Assembly: GCA_007129495.1 (NCBI GenBank)
Contig: SKVJ01000009.1
Location: 20,802-84,801, forward strand
From: Dehalococcoidia bacterium
Lineage (GTDB): Bacteria; Chloroflexota; Dehalococcoidia; GIF9; AB-539-J10
DNA: 64,000 nucleotides
Reading direction: 5' to 3'
Shown in pieces: positions 8,938-18,006 of the stretch; the stretch's first letter is position 1, and every line of letters starts with the position of its first letter. The position numbers were made by a program, and so were the translations under genes. The notes under the pieces were generated by a model that was not told where the DNA came from, made no database searches, and saw only the letters and a program-made list of their open reading frames with translations.

Positions 8938-11298
8938 ATGACTCAACACAGGTCACGCTTCGTGCCGGGAGATCGCCTCATCACCCTGGCAATCCTTACC
9001 ATCTCCATGCTGGCAGCCTTTGCCATCCGAACCGTCTGGCCTTACGAAAACGTGTTTGTCGACGGTGTGGTGTGGTTTCGTGGCATGGATGCCTGGTACC
9101 ATATGCGCCTAGTTGATAGTCTTGTACACAACTTCCCATTTGTAACAGCATTCGACCCGTTCACCTTCTTCCCCCGAGGAGTCCTTTCAGTCTTCCATCC
9201 GCTTACCAATTGGCTTATAGCTGTCCCGGCACTGATTGCCGGCGGTGGCAACCCATCACCTGAACTCGTGGATATCAGCGGCGCGTATTTCCCTCCAATA
9301 CTTGGCGCGCTCACGGTGATCCCGGTCTATTTCATCGGTCGCCATCTGTTAGGGCCGATCGCAGGTGCAGTGAGCGCACTCCTTATCGCTGTCCTACCGG
9401 GGGAATTCCTGTCCAGGTCTCTCCTTGGCTTTGCCGATCACCACGTCACCGAGACGTTCTTCTCCACGGCCGCATTGCTGTTCCTCATGATCGCCACCCG
9501 CCAGGCGTCCGTTGACGGCGTATCTCTGCACAGGCCTGCAGATGTGCTCAATCCGGCCTACCGTAGAACGCTCCTCTATACCGGCCTGGCTGGCGTGGCT
9601 CTCGGTCTCTACATCCTGGCCTGGCGAGGTAGTGTTCTAGTCATGGGGATCCTGTTTCTATACGTGGTCGTTCGCACCCTCATTGACTACTATACCGGCG
9701 CACGAGGAGACGATCTTATGCTCGTGTGCTCCGGAGCAACTGCAATTGCCGTCATGATAGCCAGTTCCACGGTCCAGACCCACTACATGTCGACCTTGTA
9801 TCTACTGGCGATGCTTGGTGTCGTCGCAGCCCCATTTGGGTTGCGCTTGTTTCGGAATCTGGGCCTGCGATTCCACTGGTCTTTTCGGACCTTCGTGCTT
9901 GCCGTGATTGGCACCTTCGCTGTTCTCATGGTTGTTGTGGCCATTGGGGTTCCCGGCCTATGGGGCAACATCCGTGGCGCCATCGCATTTATGATACCGA
10001 CCGGTGCACATCTCACCATAATGGAGATGCATCCCCTCCTTTTTCCCGCTGGAGAGTTCTCTTTTACAGTCGCATGGAACAATTTCACCACCGCGCTCGG
10101 AGGCTCCATCGTGGGAATGTTTCTGCTGATTCGCTTCGCGCGAACACGACCAGAGAACAGCGTTGTTCTCTTCGCTGTCTGGAGTTTGGTTATGCTCTTC
10201 GCTGTCCTGCTTCAGCGCAGGTTCGGCTACTACTACGCGGTCAATGCAGCGGTCCTGTGTGGTTTTCTTACCGCGTGGGTGTTCCACTCACCCTGGATGC
10301 AACGAAAGTATCAGGCACTGCGGCAACATGCGCCGGTACCGACCACACTCAAGACACAATCCAAGAAGGCCCGACGTGCCATCGCATCACACAAGTCAGA
10401 GCGCCGTGCCGCCGTTCTCAGCATAGTGACAATCAGCGTCCTCGTCGCAGGTGTGCTATTCGTCCCCAATGTGGATATGGCACGCAACTTTGCAAAGGAG
10501 CCCTCTCTCATGACGAGAGGCTGGTGGGAGACGCTGACCTGGATGCGCGAAAATACGCCCGAACCCCTGGGACCCTATGGCTACTATGCCCTGTACGATC
10601 CTCCAACGGAGCAGGGTGGTTTCGAGTATCCGACTGAAGCATACGGTGTAATGGCCTGGTGGGACTACGGACACTGGCTAACAAGAGTAAGCCAGCGCAT
10701 CCCTGTGTCGAATCCCTTTCAGCAGGGAGCGCGACAGGCCGGACTCTTTTTGACCACGCAGTCCGAGACTGAAGGAGCCCTCCTGATGGATGAGTACGGC
10801 TGCAGGTACGTACTGATTGACAGCAGGACTTCCATCCGAACCTTCCACGGTGTAGTCATGTGGGCACAGCGGGATCTCGATGACTATCGGGAAGTGTACT
10901 TACAGCGTACCCCCGCAGGAACCCTTGGACGGGTGCTTCTCTACTATCCGGAATACTATCGCTCAATGATGGTCCGGCTGTACAACTTTGGTGGCGAGGA
11001 ATTCGAGCCGCAGGAGTACACCGCAATTCGATACGAGGAACGCCGGGAGGATGGTGCCACACTTAAGGAGATCATCGATATGCGGGAATTCGCAACGTAC
11101 GATGAGGTCCAGGCATTCATAGACTCCGCTGAAGATAACCGGTGGAGGCTTGTAGGCACTAATCCTCTGGTATCAGCGGTCCCTCTGTCCGGCCTGCAGC
11201 AATTCAGCCTGGTATTTGAATCCGAATCGCAGACATTTATCCAGGCCCAGTTGCTCCCCGAAGTTCGCGTCTTTGAGTACACCGGAGCTGGGCAGTAG
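8938..11298 (+). CDS. STT3-type oligosaccharyltransferase
   Basis: A 786-residue multispanning membrane enzyme that transfers lipid-linked glycan to asparagine in N-x-S/T sequons on the outer face of the membrane. The first acidic motif lies in WFRGMDAWYHMR near residue 45. The signature WWDYG lies in MAWWDYGHWL near residue 572, at the start of the soluble C-terminal domain. About 12 hydrophobic segments fill residues 15-520. The large C-terminal domain resembles archaeal AglB more than Campylobacter PglB. I chose the ATG at 8938 because it follows a strong promoter and the N-terminal helix begins soon after. A flippase gene follows 64 bases later and a DPM1-like glycosyltransferase lies nearby, which fits an N-glycosylation locus. 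Confidence 0.9.
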   Translation: MTQHRSRFVPGDRLITLAILTISMLAAFAIRTVWPYENVFVDGVVWFRGMDAWYHMRLVDSLVHNFPFVTAFDPFTFFPRGVLSVFHPLTNWLIAVPALIAGGGNPSPELVDISGAYFPPILGALTVIPVYFIGRHLLGPIAGAVSALLIAVLPGEFLSRSLLGFADHHVTETFFSTAALLFLMIATRQASVDGVSLHRPADVLNPAYRRTLLYTGLAGVALGLYILAWRGSVLVMGILFLYVVVRTLIDYYTGARGDDLMLVCSGATAIAVMIASSTVQTHYMSTLYLLAMLGVVAAPFGLRLFRNLGLRFHWSFRTFVLAVIGTFAVLMVVVAIGVPGLWGNIRGAIAFMIPTGAHLTIMEMHPLLFPAGEFSFTVAWNNFTTALGGSIVGMFLLIRFARTRPENSVVLFAVWSLVMLFAVLLQRRFGYYYAVNAAVLCGFLTAWVFHSPWMQRKYQALRQHAPVPTTLKTQSKKARRAIASHKSERRAAVLSIVTISVLVAGVLFVPNVDMARNFAKEPSLMTRGWWETLTWMRENTPEPLGPYGYYALYDPPTEQGGFEYPTEAYGVMAWWDYGHWLTRVSQRIPVSNPFQQGARQAGLFLTTQSETEGALLMDEYGCRYVLIDSRTSIRTFHGVVMWAQRDLDDYREVYLQRTPAGTLGRVLLYYPEYYRSMMVRLYNFGGEEFEPQEYTAIRYEERREDGATLKEIIDMREFATYDEVQAFIDSAEDNRWRLVGTNPLVSAVPLSGLQQFSLVFESESQTFIQAQLLPEVRVFEYTGAGQ

Positions 11299-11362
11299 CT
11301 GATTCCGCTTCTGCCAGCCAGTCATTGAATACTCCCATGCCGGCCCAGCGAGTTCCATCTGG

Positions 11363-12655
11363 ATGACTCCGATGCATAAACAATCGCGTTCGGTAGGTGT
11401 ACGTTCATTCATGCGGCGTACCGTGGCATCATCCCTGTACACGAACGCGGTGTATATGATGATGTCACAGGGAGTCTTAGCACTCCTCGGATTCTTCTTC
11501 TGGGTAATAGTTGCCAGATACTACACCGCGGCAGAACTCGGTTACAGTTCCGCAATCATCTCCGCAATAGGGCTTGTCGCGCTGATAGGACGACTAGGGC
11601 TGGACTCGTTCGTGGTGCGATTTCTGTCCGGTTCCACCAATCCAGCGCGCATCATCAATACAGCGCTCACCTACTCGGGGATGGCAACCGCTTTCGTGGC
11701 ACTGGTGACCGCGGTGGGACTGCGTCTCTGGACACCCAGCCTGGGTTTCGTCGCCACACAACCCATCTTCCTGGCTGCATTCGTGGCATTTGCTATCGCA
11801 AGCTCGCTTTCCACTATTGCAGGAGCAGGGTTCATCGCGGGTCGCCAGTCGAAGTATCTAATGCTTAAGGACACTGTGTTCGGAGCCAGCAAACTCTTCC
11901 TGCCATTTCTCTTTCTCCAGCGGTTCCATGCTTTTGGCATTGTGGCCAGTTGGGGGCTTGCCACAGCACTCGGCCTTGTTGCCGGATTGTTTCTATTTAT
12001 GCCTCGTGTGCTGGCTGGTTACACGCCTCGACCCTCGGTCGGCGACCGTCTGGTCCGGCGGGCCTGGGGTTTCTCAGGAATGAGTTACCTCGCGAATCTT
12101 CTAGCTGCTGCTCCTGCGTTTCTTGTTCCCATAATCGTTATCGGTGCCCTTGGCCCAGAAGAAAACGCCTACTTCTACGTCGCCTGGGCTATCGCGACGA
12201 TCGTCTTCTTCATCCCTCAATCCTTGGCGCAATCGCTATTGGCCGAAGGGGCCCATCACAGGCGCCGGCTCAGGCATGACATTCGTAGAGCAATAGTATT
12301 CAGTTTCGCGCTTCTTCTACCCGTCACAATCCTGGTGTGGTTACTCGGGGAGCAATTGCTTCTCGCATTTGGCGCGAACTATTCTGAACGATCCTTTCAG
12401 GTCCTTCGCGTCCTCATGCTGGCCAGTCTTCCGCTATCCGTGACCCGGCCTTTCTTCAGCGTGCTCAGGATTCGCGGACACCTGCGCGAGCTTCTCGCCT
12501 GGCGAATAGCACTGACATTGGTCTTGCTCGGGATGAGCTACATGCTTCTGCCTGCATTCGGGTTAGAGGTGATCGGCTGGATCTGGTTGACGGTACACAG
12601 CATATTTGCGCTGGCAACGATTGTATTACGTGGCCGGCTGTGGCTTTGGGCCTAG
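11363..12655 (+). CDS. Wzx/MATE-type polysaccharide flippase
   Basis: A 430-residue integral membrane protein with about 12 hydrophobic segments, belonging to the MOP superfamily of lipid-linked oligosaccharide flippases. The N-terminal Asn-Ala-Val-Tyr stretch and the AAELGYSSAIISAIGL helix are typical of this group. It follows the STT3 gene by 64 bases on the same strand and probably shares its transcript. The inferred role is to flip the lipid-linked glycan that STT3 then transfers. A teichoic or exopolysaccharide role cannot be excluded. Confidence 0.85.
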   Translation: MTPMHKQSRSVGVRSFMRRTVASSLYTNAVYMMMSQGVLALLGFFFWVIVARYYTAAELGYSSAIISAIGLVALIGRLGLDSFVVRFLSGSTNPARIINTALTYSGMATAFVALVTAVGLRLWTPSLGFVATQPIFLAAFVAFAIASSLSTIAGAGFIAGRQSKYLMLKDTVFGASKLFLPFLFLQRFHAFGIVASWGLATALGLVAGLFLFMPRVLAGYTPRPSVGDRLVRRAWGFSGMSYLANLLAAAPAFLVPIIVIGALGPEENAYFYVAWAIATIVFFIPQSLAQSLLAEGAHHRRRLRHDIRRAIVFSFALLLPVTILVWLLGEQLLLAFGANYSERSFQVLRVLMLASLPLSVTRPFFSVLRIRGHLRELLAWRIALTLVLLGMSYMLLPAFGLEVIGWIWLTVHSIFALATIVLRGRLWLWA

Positions 12656-13348
12656 TCCCGCCGGCACCTTACAGCTAACGGTCCCATCCCACGCCACATT
12701 CCCTTGCCCCATCGAGAAACACCGAGCGACTTATTTAACCTTTCTCCACTGTTAAAAGCCTCACTACGGAACGACATGTTTGCGCAATAGCCATTGTAAA
12801 CCGGGATCAGCGACATCCCCCGTCCAATCGGTATATGAGAGCATCGAGTACAATCCGGGCGGGCTCCATTCCGTCGCTGAACTATCGAGAACCCGCCGTG
12901 ATAGCCTCGCCACGCCACGGCAATTGTCTCCAGTTGTGACCGATAGAAGCTTTGCATAGTACCCGACAAATCGTCAGCCGGTAGTGCATCGTCGTCTGGG
13001 CACGCAACAATGTTAGAGGACGACTCACAAACTCCGGCGAAGCTAGCACACGACACAGCCGGTTAAGGGTCCAGAAGAATGAGTTGCACCGTTCCTCTCT
13101 GAAGACTGCTAGACATTGCACTCAGTAAGGACCAGAGTTGCAGCGGTTGCTAAACGACAATCAGGAATGCATCGATGGGCGGCTTTTGACGACCCACGCT
13201 GTATATGAGCCCGCACAAATCATCCCAAGGATCAGTGGCGTAGCGCAGAATCACGTGACTGACGCTGGAACACCCATCGAGTTGATGTCGGGCACGAGCA
13301 TCAAAGTCGATGGAATCGTTCGAGGTGTATCGGCCTGTTTGCATCCGC
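12656..13348. other. Intergenic region, nothing recognised
   Basis: About 690 bases between the convergent flippase and GT2 genes. Open frames here look like chance frames. I found no RNA gene, no clear repeat, and no terminator with a T-run. Confidence 0.4.
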
Positions 13349-14056
13349 TTAGAACCTCTTTCGCAAAAGAGTTCGGGCAATCCGAAATCCGTCTCGCAGC
13401 GAACGCAGCTTGGTGGTGGTGACACGGCGAAGGTGGTGTATCGGTATCTCGCCCAGGCGTAAGTTGTGCCGGACGACCCCGGAGAACAACTCGTCCTCGA
13501 GGTTGAAGCCACGGGAAGACAGTTTCAATGAGGGAAGCACGGAGCCTCGGAATGCCCAGTAGCCCGTACATAGATCGCGGGTCTTCCTGCCATACAACAC
13601 ACACGTGACCCATGCCAGGAGGCGATTGCCTGCGACGTTGAACCGGCTTATGGAGCCGGGTGCCCGTATACCCTTCAGTCGTGAGCCGAGCACAACATCG
13701 CAGCCATCCTGAAGCACTCCCAGCATCTCCGGTATATGTGTGGCCGGATATGTGGCATCCCCATCCAGCATAACCACGTAATCGGCACGGGCTTGATCGA
13801 ACCCCATTCGCATCGCCATCCCTTTACCGCGCCGTGGCTCGACAATGACCTCTGCTCCTTTGCCGCGTGCGGCATCGGACGTTCCATCGGTACTTCCGTT
13901 ATCAATCACAACAGTGCGTACCTGAAAGCCCATGGAGCGAAGATCTGCGACAGGTATCTCCTCAATCATAATGCCAATCGTAGTGGCTTCATTCAGCGCT
14001 GGAATAACAATGTCAACTGCAGTGAGTTTCAATCTTGGACTCGTTCTCACGCCCAC
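13349..14056 (-). CDS. Family 2 glycosyltransferase, dolichol-phosphate mannosyltransferase-like
   Basis: A 235-residue soluble GT-A enzyme. VDIVIPALNEATTIG opens the nucleotide-sugar fold, NGSTDGTSD follows, and the metal-binding DxD lies in VMLDGDATYP near residue 98. The GSRLKG and the RDLCTGYWAFR segments match the DPM1/polyprenyl-phosphate glycosyltransferase group. It likely loads a sugar onto a polyprenyl phosphate, a donor for extracytoplasmic glycosylation. It lacks C-terminal membrane helices, as DPM1 does. The start is a GTG with weak upstream signals; a second GTG six bases in is equally possible. It sits near, but convergent with, STT3 and the flippase. Confidence 0.88.
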   Translation of the reverse strand: MGVRTSPRLKLTAVDIVIPALNEATTIGIMIEEIPVADLRSMGFQVRTVVIDNGSTDGTSDAARGKGAEVIVEPRRGKGMAMRMGFDQARADYVVMLDGDATYPATHIPEMLGVLQDGCDVVLGSRLKGIRAPGSISRFNVAGNRLLAWVTCVLYGRKTRDLCTGYWAFRGSVLPSLKLSSRGFNLEDELFSGVVRHNLRLGEIPIHHLRRVTTTKLRSLRDGFRIARTLLRKRF

Positions 14057-14112
14057 AGAGGCGCTTCATACCTGCAGTGGGGCTCCATCATAACACCACG
14101 CTTGTCCGTTCC

Positions 14113-14121
14113 TGCTATCAT
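14113..14121 (+). promoter_or_regulatory. Extended -10 promoter of the PLP-binding protein gene
   Basis: TGC directly followed by TATCAT (14116-14121) forms an extended -10 element. Transcription from about 14128 would give a leader near 20 bases to the ATG at 14149, with no clear Shine-Dalgarno. Confidence 0.4.
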
Positions 14122-14148
14122 GTCACCAATTCCCACAAACGGTAATTG

Positions 14149-14838
14149 ATGTTCGATTCAGATCGTAATAGGAACAACGTGACCACTATTCGGGACAGAG
14201 TTGAGAACATACTGCGAGACATCCCCGACCACGTTACAGTAGTTGCCGCCGCGAAAGGAACCACACCGGATCAGGTGCTTGAAGCTGTCCAGGCAGGCAT
14301 CACCATCGTCGGGGAAAACTACTTCGCTGAGGCTCGCAGAATTCGCCCGCTTATAACCCCTCCTGCCCGATGGCACTTCCTCGGACGGCTGCGTCCTCAT
14401 GATATTCGACTTGCCAACCTTAGCTCTGTCGATGCAATACAGACCATAGATTCCCTTGAACTCGCTCGTCGCCTTGACGACAAATGCTCCAAGCTGAATC
14501 GAGTAATGCCCGTCTATATTGAGGTGAACAGCGCACGCGAGCCCCAGAAGGCAGGAGTCCTTCCGGAAGCAGCGGAGAGCCTGATCTGTGATATGGCTAC
14601 GCTTACTAATGTTGAAATCGTTGGATTAATGACCATGGGGCCTTTGAGTAACTCGGCAGAAGACTATCGGCGGTTCTTCTCTGAAACAAGACAGCTATAC
14701 GAGCATATTTCGGCACTCGGTATTCCCGGGGTTCACATGGAGCAACTGTCCATGGGGATGAGCGACTCGTATGAGATCGCCATCGAGGAAGGGGCGACCA
14801 TGATCAGACTCGGAACAATCCTGTTCGGTGCGAACTGA
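14149..14838 (+). CDS. YggS-family pyridoxal phosphate-binding protein
   Basis: A 229-residue TIM-barrel protein of the PLPBP/YggS family, which holds PLP and maintains vitamin B6 and amino acid balance rather than catalysing a known reaction. The Schiff-base lysine is in VVAAAKGTTP near residue 34. Family landmarks IVGENYFAEA, WHFLGRL, LMTMGP and the C-terminal phosphate-binding MIRLGTILFG are all present. The segment after WHFLGRL differs from the common HLQSNK form. A TTG lies one codon upstream, but ATG at 14149 is preferred. Confidence 0.9.
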   Translation: MFDSDRNRNNVTTIRDRVENILRDIPDHVTVVAAAKGTTPDQVLEAVQAGITIVGENYFAEARRIRPLITPPARWHFLGRLRPHDIRLANLSSVDAIQTIDSLELARRLDDKCSKLNRVMPVYIEVNSAREPQKAGVLPEAAESLICDMATLTNVEIVGLMTMGPLSNSAEDYRRFFSETRQLYEHISALGIPGVHMEQLSMGMSDSYEIAIEEGATMIRLGTILFGAN

Positions 14839-15002
14839 CGAGCGCCATTCAACAAGTACAGTCGACAATTGAGCGGACGCTATCGATGTCCATACGCGAC
14901 AGGTTTCTTCACTTCGAGAGACTGTCTTCACCTAATGTCAGATCCTGACACATGGAGACAATGCCGGCACACAACCCGAATCACGGTCATTGAAGCCGCC
15001 AG

Positions 15003-15011
15003 TGTTACACT
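15003..15011 (+). promoter_or_regulatory. Extended -10 immediately upstream of the VTT gene (leaderless candidate)
   Basis: TGT followed by TACACT (15006-15011) forms an extended -10 element ending 8 bases before the ATG at 15020. Initiation would fall at or next to the start codon, implying a leaderless mRNA. No Shine-Dalgarno is present. Confidence 0.45.
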
Positions 15012-15019
15012 ACGCGTGC

Positions 15020-15610
15020 ATGTCGCTGAAAAGTGTCATTGTCAGAGCCACAGAAGCTTACCAATCACGACGGTCGGTGCGCGTGGCTCTTGTCGCCGTC
15101 ATTGTCCTCTTTACGGGGTTATCAATCTGGTTCAGTTACACGCAACTGGACGTTCAGGGTGTCAGAACGCACGGGTATCTGGGTATCCTCTTTATCAACC
15201 TCGTTACCTGCGCGACGATTCTCGTGCCCGTCCCGGGAGCGGTGGCAGTGAATATCGCCGCGGGTACCTGGATGAATCCCCCTGCGGTTATACTCCTGGC
15301 CGCCATCGGATCGACAATTGGAGAAATGACCAGCTACCTCGCCGGCTCGCTTGGACATCAATTCCTTGCTTCCGCACATTCACGCCGATACGCACAGGCC
15401 GAGACTTGGATGAAGCGATTCGGCGCACTGGCTGTGTTCCTGTTCGCTCTCCTGCCCATGCTGCTATACGATCTAATTGGACTTATCGCTGGATCGACGC
15501 GTTATCCGTTATGGAAGTTTGTGACTGCTACTTTCGTGGGGAGGATCCTGCGGCACACGGTTCAGGTGTATATCGGCTACTCACTGGCCGGATTCTTTCC
15601 ATTATCCTGA
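15020..15610 (+). CDS. VTT-domain (DedA/SNARE-associated-like) membrane protein
   Basis: A 196-residue membrane protein. It has an N-terminal hydrophobic segment (about residues 23-40), then the VTT core with VNIAAGTWMNPP, AAIGSTIGEMTSYLAG and IAGSTRYPLWKF, the last two being re-entrant or loop motifs of the family. The family includes lipid scramblases and undecaprenyl-phosphate translocases, so a role in recycling a lipid carrier would fit the glycosylation genes nearby, but that is inference. The ATG at 15020 is chosen; a TTG at 14990 is an alternative. A damaged paralogue lies 1 kb downstream. Confidence 0.8.
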   Translation: MSLKSVIVRATEAYQSRRSVRVALVAVIVLFTGLSIWFSYTQLDVQGVRTHGYLGILFINLVTCATILVPVPGAVAVNIAAGTWMNPPAVILLAAIGSTIGEMTSYLAGSLGHQFLASAHSRRYAQAETWMKRFGALAVFLFALLPMLLYDLIGLIAGSTRYPLWKFVTATFVGRILRHTVQVYIGYSLAGFFPLS

Positions 15611-15838
15611 TCTGTTCACTGCACTCGCCACGTCTCTGGCAGCTGCATCCGCCGTACATCTGCGGCCGGAAATCGCTCGGAACGAGAATTGCTGGAGCAA
15701 CCTTATCGACAAATGGCTGAGGCTGCGGAGAGCCAGTGCACAATGCAGGTAAAATATGTACCCGCGCACCCCAAAACCAGACATGGAACCTTTCCACTCA
15801 TTCGGTTGCCACTGCGACCATCTTGCTGGAGCAATAAA

Positions 15839-16422
15839 TCAGACCCCGGGGAACAACCACTGCCATAACGTAGGAGCCGGAATCTTAAGTGGTGTGTAAC
15901 GACTGAGAGCTTCTCCAAGACCGAGCATCTGAACATGGAGCCAGTATTCAAGCACTGGCTTCGGCACAACTAGGACAGATAGAATCCGCAATAGCCCCTG
16001 CCTGACCGCGGCACCAGCGCAGGCGTAAAACGCCGAGCCAGTAAGATCACTGGAAAGAATGCCACGGCTAGGTTCGGAAAGAAGAAGAGTACATAGCGAA
16101 GACCTGTGATGCTGAATACTGTGACCCCCACCAACCTGTACATCCACATCCAGAACATTGCTTTCGCATTGAGATCGTCGTGCCAGTTCAGAGAGGCCCG
16201 AACTGCGAACGCAAGGAAATACAGGTCAAGAAATTTATCGAGAAGGTGATAGTCAGTCACACCTTCCGTATATCCGAATACCTGCTGGTTCACAAGGTAT
16301 ACAACCGGTGCGTGCAATCCGTCGACTACGAGGCAGGCGCCGAAACCTCCAAGTGGATACCGCAGGATAGAAAAGGGTACCGTCGTTCTCACCAGCAGCA
16401 CGATGATAGTCCCGGGATCCAT
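15839..16422 (-). pseudogene. Frameshifted conserved integral membrane protein
   Basis: The first part, starting MDPGTIIVLLVRTTVPFSIL at 16422, has several hydrophobic segments and resembles a conserved membrane protein of Actinobacteria and Chloroflexota with a FLDLYFLA-type motif. It runs into a stop at 15970. A second frame continues the same hydrophobic pattern (LLRILSVLVVPKPVLEYWL) to a stop at 15839. One single-base frameshift near 16000-16020 joins them, giving about 194 residues. Function is unknown. A sequencing error could explain a single frameshift, but another damaged membrane gene lies just downstream. Confidence 0.65.
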
Positions 16423-16633
16423 CGTGGCATCGTACCATCGTAATCTCGCACCTTCAAATGAGACTATTGCTCAGGTCGCACAGCGAAAGCACTCTCACTA
16501 ACGCAAACGAACTCTGAGCGATCTGACTACCTGCACGCATTGCAGGGCGACCAGTGACTTGCATCACCCAGTAGTATATTCTGCATCCATATTCCAGGCC
16601 GACGTGCCTCGTACCGAGAGAAGAAATGAGGGG

Positions 16634-17149
16634 GTGACGCACCGGTCTGTACAAGTTACTCTTCTCGCATTGACTCTTGTCCTCTCTTTTGGCCTGCTCT
16701 GGTACGGTCACACCCGAATGACCCCTGAGCAATATTTGTCCATGGTTATCTTGGAGTATTGATACCAAACCTCCTCACAGCAGCGACAATCCTTTTTCCA
16801 CTGCCGGTGAAGCCGTGAACGTTGCAACCGGGTCCATTCTCTATCCATTCACAGTGGCAGCATTGGCGAGCATCGGCGCAACCGTTGGAGAAATGATCAG
16901 CTACCTGGCAGGATATTTCGGGCGCGGTGTGTTGTCATGACGCCATGCTACTCGCTATGCCTCTGCCAAAAAGGTTGGATGAATCGATATGGGCTGTTTG
17001 CAGTGTTTGCATTTGCTCTTGTTCCCATGTTCGTATACGGCCTCATCGGTTGGGTATCCGGCTCCACTCGGTATCCTGTCGCCAGATTCATGGCGGCGAC
17101 ATTTGCAGGCCGATTGGGGCGCTATCCCATCTATTTATATGCTGGTTAG
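16634..17149 (+). pseudogene. Decayed paralogue of the VTT-domain protein
   Basis: Three frames together mirror the intact VTT gene at 15020-15610. SVQVTLLALTLVL matches its N-terminal helix, IGATVGEMISYLAG (near 16870) matches IGSTIGEMTSYLAG, and FAFALVPMFVYGLIG with SGSTRYPVARF matches the C-terminal part. At least three frameshifts are needed to join them, at about 16765, 16810 and 16935. The likely original start is GTG at 16634 after GGGG. It is a tandem duplicate, with one intervening broken gene, that has lost function. Confidence 0.8.
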
Positions 17150-17315
17150 TCGCTGAGCTTCATTTTATTCCTTCCCATAGCAGCGCGAGGCTCTACAACT
17201 GCCGCAGCAGGTCTGGTTGTCATTCACTAACGGACCAACACGAGACGTCAGATGCCACTCATGGCGGGCAAAGTCTGGCACACTGAGGTGCCGATTCAAT
17301 AGCTGCCGTTGCCGA

Positions 17316-17324
17316 TGATACAAT
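17316..17324 (+). promoter_or_regulatory. Extended -10 upstream of the DnaJ-like gene (leaderless candidate)
   Basis: TGA followed by TACAAT (17319-17324) is an extended -10 ending 7 bases before the ATG at 17332. This again predicts a transcript that starts at or beside the start codon. Confidence 0.45.
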
Positions 17325-17331
17325 ACTGCCC

Positions 17332-18003
17332 ATGGCAAAAGACTATTACAAAGCACTCGGCCTTCAACCTTCTGCTTCGCCCTCGGACATCAAGAAAGCT
17401 TATCGTCGTCTTGCCATGAAATACCATCCTGATCGAAATCCTGGGAAGGAGAAGGAGGCCACGGAGAAGTTCAAGGAGATCAGCGAAGCTTACGGCGTAC
17501 TTGGAGACCCCGAGAAACGACAACAGTACGATCAGTACGGTACTGTCGGCGACATCGGTGACATATTCGGCAGCAATACCACAAGTACCGGATTTGAGGA
17601 TGTCATGAGGGGCTTTCAGGGTCGCGGCCTTAGTTTTGACTTCCTTGATCCTATTCTGGGCGACGCCCTGCGAGGCCAAGGATACAGAGTCTCATTCAGT
17701 GGGCTCGGCAAGTCAGGTGGCCCGCGCCGTCGAAGTTCGGGTACGCGACGTTTCACTCTAGAGGACTTGTTTGGCGGACCACAGCAGCAGGAGCAGCCGC
17801 CAATGACGGTCACTTACGAGCTCGCAATCTCGCCTGAGGAAGCTGCGAAGGGAGCGACGAAGCGGCTGACACGTAAAGGACGTAAACTTGAGGTCAAAGT
17901 CCCCCCTGGCGTTCATACCGGAAGCATAGTCAGACTGGCAAACGCGTGTACCATCACCGATGGCTGTCAGGGTGATATTCTGATTCGAATCAAGGTCAAA
18001 TAG
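17332..18003 (+). CDS. Short DnaJ/CbpA-like cochaperone
   Basis: A 223-residue protein. Residues 4-70 are a J domain with the HPD motif in [10 protein letters not shown], which stimulates DnaK ATPase. A Gly/Phe-rich linker follows, then a low-complexity region, then a single C-terminal substrate-binding beta-sandwich starting [17 protein letters not shown]. There is no zinc-finger domain, and only one of the two usual C-terminal domains is present, so it is shorter than DnaJ or CbpA (about 300 residues). It is followed after 3 bases by a GTPase, so the two are probably cotranscribed. Confidence 0.88.
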   Translation: MAKDYYKALGLQPSASPSDIKKAYRRLAMKYHPDRNPGKEKEATEKFKEISEAYGVLGDPEKRQQYDQYGTVGDIGDIFGSNTTSTGFEDVMRGFQGRGLSFDFLDPILGDALRGQGYRVSFSGLGKSGGPRRRSSGTRRFTLEDLFGGPQQQEQPPMTVTYELAISPEEAAKGATKRLTRKGRKLEVKVPPGVHTGSIVRLANACTITDGCQGDILIRIKVK

Positions 18004-18006
18004 GCA

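Noticed and set aside
9726..10637. A 303-residue open frame inside STT3
   Set aside because: It overlaps the STT3 coding sequence in another frame, has Cys/His/Arg-rich composition, and no start signals.
12652..13056. A 134-residue minus-strand frame between the flippase and GT2
   Set aside because: No family resemblance, no Shine-Dalgarno, and Cys/Ser/Arg-rich composition typical of non-coding frames.
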